Shown in pieces: positions 6,568 to 10,477 of a DNA stretch of 10,477 bases. Each line of letters begins with the position of its first letter. Position 1 is the stretch's first letter. The stretch covers positions 1 through 10,477 of the forward strand of contig DAHWQF010000078.1 of the NCBI GenBank assembly GCA_027334785.1, given 5' to 3'. Source of the DNA: Acidimicrobiaceae bacterium. GTDB lineage: Bacteria > Actinomycetota > Acidimicrobiia > Acidimicrobiales > Palsa-688. The notes beneath the pieces were generated by a model. The model searched no databases. It was not told the origin of the DNA and was given only the letters and a program-made list of their open reading frames with translations. A program made the position numbers and the translations under genes.

Positions 6568-8315
6568 CTGGCTGCCTCGGCTCTGGTGGCCCCGGGTGCC
6601 GCGCTCTGGCTTGCCAGCGCGAGGGCCTCGCTGGCTGCCCGTCGAGCGGCCTCGTCCGCCTCGGCGCGCGCCCGGCGCTCCGGCTCGGCGGCACGGCGCA
6701 GTTCCTCACCCCGGCGGGCGGCCTCCAGGGTCATCTCGACCGTGCGCCCGAGTTCGTCGGCCATCGCCACCTCGAAGCGGCGGAAGACCGCGTCGAGGCG
6801 CTGGGTGAGGTCCCAGCGGGCGCGCCCGGCGTGCTTGTCGAACTCAACCGCGAGTTCGCTGCGAGCGTGCTCCAGCATGCGCCGGCGTTGCAGCCTGCCG
6901 GGCAGGAGCCGGCGGGCCATGCGCTCGGCACCCTCGGTGGTGCTGCCGACGTGCACGAAAATATAGAAATAGCGCTCGGTTTCCTCGGCTACTTCAGGTA
7001 TTTGTACTCGAGGAAGGTCGATCTGGAAGATGCCCGAGGCGGTAGCACGGACGGCATTGGCTCGCTCCTCGGTCCTCTGGCGCGCCCGGTTGGCCAGCTC
7101 TCTCCAAGCTTCCTCGGCGCGCGCCGCTTCGCCTTGACGCAACCCCTCGAAGCTCTCTCGCACGGAGGTTTCGACGGCTTGGCGGAGAGCGTCCTCCAAC
7201 TGCCCGAGCTTCGCGGTGTGAGCGACCTCCACCAGCCGGGCGTCGCATTCTCGAGGCGCGCTTTCTGCGAAGCGGGCCAGGGTGTCGCCGATCGTGCTCG
7301 CCAGGTGTTCGACGTCGCGGTGGAGGAGCGTCCGGTCGTCCTCGAAGCCCTGGCGTTGGTCGTCGGCGGCCGCTCGCAGGCGGGCGACGGCCTCTGCCAA
7401 GCCGGCCTCGTCCATGGCTGCCGCCGCAGACTCGAGCGTCACGTAAGACTCGAGCTCGCCGGCGAGCCGGGCTAGCTCGGCCCGAGCGGTCTCGAGGCGG
7501 GCGTGGACCAGGTCCAGCTCGACGAAGTTCGAAAGTGCGCCGTAAAAAGCCGAGAACTCCCCCGCCTCGCTTTCCCCAGGCTCCTCCCCGGTGAGGCGAG
7601 CGGCCAACGCGCCCCGGGCGGAGAGGCACCACAGCCTCTCCTTGCGGCCCAGCTCGTCTTCAAGGGCAGTTTCGATAAAGGCCGTGACCTCGGCCAGCTC
7701 CCCCCGGCCCAGGTGGTCGATACGGTTGACCACGAAGAAGGTGGGCCCTTGCCGAGCCGAAAGCGTGTTCACGAGCTCACGCTCCTGCTTGGAAAGGGGG
7801 GCGTCAGCAGAGAACACGACCACCGCGCCGTCGGCTTCGAGCAGCGCGCGGGCGGCAGCCTCCTCATGCCCGAGGACCGAGCCGGTGCCCGGGGTATCGA
7901 CGAGCACTGCCCCCGGGTGCAGCAGCTCCGCGGCCACCCTCACCTCCGCGCGGGCCACTTGGCGCTCGTTGCCGGGGTTCTTCGCCTCGGTGACGTAATT
8001 GGCCAGCTCGTTGAGGGGTACCTCCTCGCTGCGGCCGTCGAGGTAGACGATCGTGGCCCCCGCCGTCCCGTAGCTCACCTCAGTCGCAACGGAGGTCAAA
8101 GGCAGGGCCCCGGTCGGCAGCACCTCTGTGCCGAGCAGCGCGTTGACGAGGGTCGATTTGCCCCGCTTGAACTCGCCGAGGACGGCTATGTAGAAACGTC
8201 CGGCTCGAAGGCGGTCCTCCAGACGCGAGGCCCGTCCCGCCAGCTCCGGCCTGCTGGCTGCGGCTACCGCCAGGCCGCCGGCCGCACCCGCAAGCTCTTC
8301 GCGCTCCGTACCCAT
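6564..8315 (-). CDS. Dynamin-like GTPase
   Basis: This 583-residue protein has an N-terminal GTPase domain of the bacterial dynamin-like type: G1 GEFKRGKST at 47-55, a G2 Thr in LPLTSVATEV near 74, G3 DTPGTGS at 140-146, and G4 NRID at 197-200 (Arg where NKxD is usual). A long helical, coiled-coil-rich part follows from about 265 to the end, with a short aromatic patch YFYIFVHVG near 450 and a final Arg/Glu/Ala-rich helix. There is no full transmembrane segment, so membrane contact, if any, would be through a short paddle-like region. Relatives use GTP hydrolysis to remodel or hold membranes, and some support stress or phage tolerance. The ATG at 8315 is chosen for GGGAGGT eight bases upstream. 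The stop overlaps the MutS-A start by four bases, so it is probably the first gene of the unit. The substrate and partner are unknown; physical or functional linkage to the MutS proteins is inferred. Confidence 0.92.
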   Translation of the reverse strand: MGTEREELAGAAGGLAVAAASRPELAGRASRLEDRLRAGRFYIAVLGEFKRGKSTLVNALLGTEVLPTGALPLTSVATEVSYGTAGATIVYLDGRSEEVPLNELANYVTEAKNPGNERQVARAEVRVAAELLHPGAVLVDTPGTGSVLGHEEAAARALLEADGAVVVFSADAPLSKQERELVNTLSARQGPTFFVVNRIDHLGRGELAEVTAFIETALEDELGRKERLWCLSARGALAARLTGEEPGESEAGEFSAFYGALSNFVELDLVHARLETARAELARLAGELESYVTLESAAAAMDEAGLAEAVARLRAAADDQRQGFEDDRTLLHRDVEHLASTIGDTLARFAESAPRECDARLVEVAHTAKLGQLEDALRQAVETSVRESFEGLRQGEAARAEEAWRELANRARQRTEERANAVRATASGIFQIDLPRVQIPEVAEETERYFYIFVHVGSTTEGAERMARRLLPGRLQRRRMLEHARSELAVEFDKHAGRARWDLTQRLDAVFRRFEVAMADELGRTVEMTLEAARRGEELRRAAEPERRARAEADEAARRAASEALALASQSAAPGATRAEAAR

Positions 8316-8521
8316 CTGCTCCTACCTCCCGGCGTTGCCAACTGCTTTCCAGTAGGAGCCATCGTCCCCGATCGCGAAACCAGGGCTTAGGCGAGCTCCA
8401 TCGCCCTTGTGCAGTTTACCGTTGGAGCCAGCCGAACCTGTTCTCTCGGCAAAGAACTGCGTGCTCCAAGGCCACTTCTCCACCCTGCCACGGGCTCGCG
8501 ACCGGCCCTGGGGCGCTGGGC
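8316..8521 (-). promoter_or_regulatory. Leader of the GTPase-MutS-eno unit, with ribosome binding site
   Basis: These 206 bases lie between the DUF4349 stop and the GTPase start. GGGAGGT on the minus strand at 8330-8324 is a good ribosome binding site for the ATG at 8315. The length of the gap compared with the overlaps downstream suggests that a promoter lies here, but no clear -35/-10 pair or terminator hairpin with a T run could be identified. A minus frame open across it (8322-8681) is mostly the shadow of the DUF4349 gene. Confidence 0.45.
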
Positions 8522-9610
8522 CTATGGGAGCGAAGATGGGGCCCGGCGCCGCCGGAGGCGCCAGAGCACACGCCCACCGAAGTACAGGGTCGCCAGGAGA
8601 AGCAGGGCGAACGAGAGGGGTCCCGCCACCCGCACGACGGCTTCGAAGCCGGCGACGAACCTGCCCACCGCCGCCCGCCACGCCTTGAGCAGGCTGCCCA
8701 CGGGCTTGGGCGGGGGAGGGGGCACCACTTTTTGGGTCAGGGTGACCGTCAGGGTGGCGTCGGTCGTCTCGGAGCTGAGCTGTTTCAGTTCGCCTTGGAG
8801 CTGCTGGAGCTGGCTGTCAACATCATCGAGTTGGGCCTGGACGGCCAGGATGGCACCGATCGTCTTGGCCTTCGACATGATCGTCAGGTACTGTTGCCGG
8901 GTGTCTTCTGCGGCCGTGATCTGTGCTTGCAGGTCCACGTACCGGCCGGTCACATCGGTTGCTTGTGTCGACAACATTGCCACTTTCCCTAGCGCCCGCG
9001 CCTCGCTGACCGCAGTGGCGAAGGTGGCGACCGGCACGTCGAGGGTGACACTGCCCAGGGCCCCGGGTGATGCCGATTGGGTCTCGGTGCTGGCCACGAA
9101 GCCCCCCAAGCCTTCGGCCAGCGCCATCAGCCGCCCGATGTCGGCCTGGATGTCCGCCTTCGGCACAATGACCGTGAGCGTCCCGGTCTCCTCTATGCGC
9201 TCGCCGGCGGCCGCCGTCCCGGTGCTGCTCGTAGCTCCAGGGGTGGCCGCCTTGGCTGGGCCGGCCGTTGCCGGTTCGGCGGCCCTGGCCGCGCTCGCCA
9301 TCCCAAGCGGGCGGCCCAACGGCCCGAAGGAGGGAAACTTCGCCAGACGGTGGGCCACGCCGCTCTGGGCCACACCGCTCTGAGCCACGCCGCTCTGGGG
9401 CACGCCGCTCTGGCCCGGGCTGCTCTGGCCCAGGGTGGCTGCCCTCGGCCGGTGCGCGTGCTCAACGTGGGCGAGCGACCCGACCAAGCCGGCGGCGCCC
9501 GCCACCGCCAGCACGAGGGCGGCACCGGCCACGAGGGCACGAGGCGCCCGTGGGCTGCTCGGCCTTGCTCTCGAAGGGGCGTGGAAGGCGGTGCCGGCGC
9601 TCGTGGTCAT
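8522..9610 (-). CDS. DUF4349 domain-containing membrane protein
   Basis: The product is 362 residues from the ATG at 9610; a TTG at 9643 would add 11 residues and is less likely. A short basic N-terminus leads into a hydrophobic segment at about 24-46 (signal anchor). A low-complexity linker follows, with five-residue QSGVA-type repeats at about 62-86 and an Ala/Pro/Gly-rich part to about 135. The DUF4349 domain spans about 138-292 (LTVIVPKADIQADIGRLMAL, GSVTLDVPVATF, DVTGRYVDLQAQI) with a coiled-coil hairpin at about 225-282. After a Pro-rich stretch comes a C-terminal membrane helix at about 328-350 and a short basic tail. The fold should place the domain outside the membrane, between two anchors. 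The family is widespread and of unknown biochemical role, probably in the cell envelope. It lies 206 bases upstream of the GTPase, on the same strand, probably in a separate unit. Confidence 0.93.
   Translation of the reverse strand: MTTSAGTAFHAPSRARPSSPRAPRALVAGAALVLAVAGAAGLVGSLAHVEHAHRPRAATLGQSSPGQSGVPQSGVAQSGVAQSGVAHRLAKFPSFGPLGRPLGMASAARAAEPATAGPAKAATPGATSSTGTAAAGERIEETGTLTVIVPKADIQADIGRLMALAEGLGGFVASTETQSASPGALGSVTLDVPVATFATAVSEARALGKVAMLSTQATDVTGRYVDLQAQITAAEDTRQQYLTIMSKAKTIGAILAVQAQLDDVDSQLQQLQGELKQLSSETTDATLTVTLTQKVVPPPPPKPVGSLLKAWRAAVGRFVAGFEAVVRVAGPLSFALLLLATLYFGGRVLWRLRRRRAPSSLP
9353..9427 (-). repeat. Five tandem 15-base repeats inside the DUF4349 gene
   Basis: The plus strand carries five consecutive 15-base units of the form gsccacgccgctctg at 9353, 9368, 9383, 9398 and 9413; the fifth is diverged. 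In the gene they encode QSGVA/QSGVP/QSSPG pentapeptides, in frame, in the extracytoplasmic linker after the first membrane segment. A 15-base unit keeps the frame, so copy number can change without breaking the protein. Slippage expansion of a flexible linker is the likely origin. Confidence 0.85.
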
Positions 9611-9729
9611 GGCCGGTACGTGGCGGTCTCGCCTGCATTTCAACCGAAAGGGCGCTCAACTGTGCGCTTGCGGCTATCAGCGGGCTCCGGGGCAGCCCCA
9701 GGAGAGCCTTGGTACGGTCGGTGAGCATT
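9611..9729. promoter_or_regulatory. Divergent intergenic region between DUF4349 and prolyl oligopeptidase genes
   Basis: These 119 bases separate two genes that point away from each other, so both promoters should lie here or just inside the genes. An imperfect inverted repeat at about 9685-9704 (CTCC-GGGGC, one-base loop, GCCCC-a-GGAG) could be an operator, but no paired promoter hexamers were convincing. GGTGAG about five bases before 9730 is a weak ribosome binding site for the plus-strand gene. Confidence 0.35.
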
Positions 9730-10477
9730 ATGACCGAGCTCTCTGTGGCCACGCCCACCGGCGGGCAAGTAGACGAATACCACGGCGAGCGGGTGGCCGA
9801 CCCTTACCGTTGGCTGGAGGACGCGGACAGCGCCGAGACCAAGCGTTGGGTGGAACTCCAAGCCGCGGCGGCCGAGGCTTTCCTCGCCGGCACTGGCGAG
9901 CGAGACGACATCCGCCGCCGGCTAACCGAGATCTGGGACTACCCCCGCTGGTCGGCGCCTCTCGAGCGGGGAGGTCAGTGGTTCCAGGGCCGCAATTCCG
10001 GCTTGCAGGACCAACCCGTCGTGTACCGGATGGCCGCGCCCGGTGCCGCCGGCCAAGTGCTCCTGGACCCCAACGCCCTGTCAGCCGATGGGACGGTGTC
10101 CGTACCGGCGTTCGTCCCAAGCGAGGACGGTTCGCTGGTGGCGTACGGCGTGAACGAGGCCGGGTCCGACTGGACTACTTGGCGGGTGAAGGAGGTCGCC
10201 TCAGGAGAGGACCGATCAGACGAGGTCCGGTGGTCGAAGTACGGTTTGGTGGCTTGAGACGCGAGCGGCTCAGGCTTCTACTACTGCTCGGTGGACCGGC
10301 CGCCCGAAGGAGAGGAGCTACGAGCCGCCGTAGGAGTGGTGCGGGTCATGTTCCACGCGCTGGGCACGCCCCAGGACGCCGACAAAGTCCTGTTCGAGCG
10401 CCCCGACCAGCCCGAGTGGCTCCCCCATCCCCATGTGACCGATGACGGCTGCTACCTCGTGGTCACTATCACCCGAG
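9730..10477 (+). pseudogene. Prolyl oligopeptidase (S9A family), 5' part, broken by in-frame TGA
   Basis: The reading frame starts at the ATG at 9730 (an in-frame GTG at 9721 is possible) and matches the N-terminus of prolyl oligopeptidases, serine peptidases that cleave after proline in short peptides. It shows DEYHGERVADPYRWLED at 15-31, WSAPLERGGQWF at 74-85, VYRM at 98-101, LLDPNALSADGT at 111-122 and YGVNEAGSDW at 139-148. A TGA at 10255-10257 ends the frame after 175 residues, against about 700 for the family. The same frame continues beyond it with clear family sequence (DASGSGFYYC, PPEGEELRAA, FHALGTPQDADKVLFERPDQ, PEWLPHPHVTDDG) to the right edge. The TGA stands where relatives have the Trp of a KFSxxxW segment, so a TGG-to-TGA change explains it. 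The catalytic Ser, Asp and His would lie beyond the window. Likely a fresh pseudogene or a base-calling error; readthrough is the third option. Confidence 0.85.

Noticed and set aside
7503..8390. 295-codon plus-strand frame
   Set aside because: Antisense shadow of the dynamin-like GTPase, which has unmistakable G motifs on the minus strand.
8322..8681. 119-codon minus-strand frame across the GTPase leader
   Set aside because: Half of it is an out-of-frame shadow of DUF4349; the rest covers the gap without motif or start signal.
9685..9704. Inverted repeat as a terminator
   Set aside because: It lies between divergent genes, has a one-base loop with a bulge, and no T run follows, so it is at most a weak operator candidate.
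10255..10257. TGA read as selenocysteine or as Trp by code change
   Set aside because: The position is a Trp in relatives, not Cys/Sec, and TGA is the normal stop of the GTPase, MutS-A, MutS-B and the 101-residue gene.

Overview
This is a GC-rich bacterial window in which six genes run on the minus strand and one on the plus strand. The composition, the GTG starts, the frequent TGA stops, the long antisense reading frames and a DUF4349 lipoprotein-like membrane protein fit an actinobacterium (Actinomycetota), perhaps an uncultured lineage. That is an inference; no rRNA or tRNA gene is present to settle it.

Reading the minus strand from right to left: a DUF4349 membrane protein (8522-9610), then after a 206-base gap a tightly packed set of a dynamin-like GTPase (6564-8315), a MutS-related ATPase here called MutS-A (5026-6567), a second and different MutS-related ATPase called MutS-B (3479-5029), enolase (2207-3466), and a 101-residue protein of unknown function (1899-2204). 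GTPase/MutS-A and MutS-A/MutS-B overlap by four bases, MutS-B and enolase are 12 bases apart, and enolase and the small gene are two bases apart. These five genes therefore look like one transcription unit. A 633-base stretch without a convincing gene follows (1266-1898), and then a third MutS-related gene, MutS-C (1-1265), which is closely related to MutS-A and runs off the left edge. It has its own strong ribosome binding site.

On the plus strand at the right edge, divergent from the DUF4349 gene, is the 5' part of a prolyl oligopeptidase (S9A) gene (9730-10477). It is interrupted by an in-frame TGA exactly where the family has a conserved tryptophan, and recognisable family sequence continues in the same frame after it.

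The main point of interest is the coupled cassette of a dynamin-like GTPase with two (plus one nearby) MutS-type ATPases that lack the N-terminal mismatch-recognition domain. The two overlapping MutS genes belong to different subtypes, which suggests an obligate heterodimer. What this set does is unknown: DNA repair, recombination control, membrane-linked stress response or defence are all possible, and the sequence does not decide between them. Enolase in the same unit has all its catalytic residues but an unusual N-terminal motif, so it may be either the housekeeping enzyme or a second copy.
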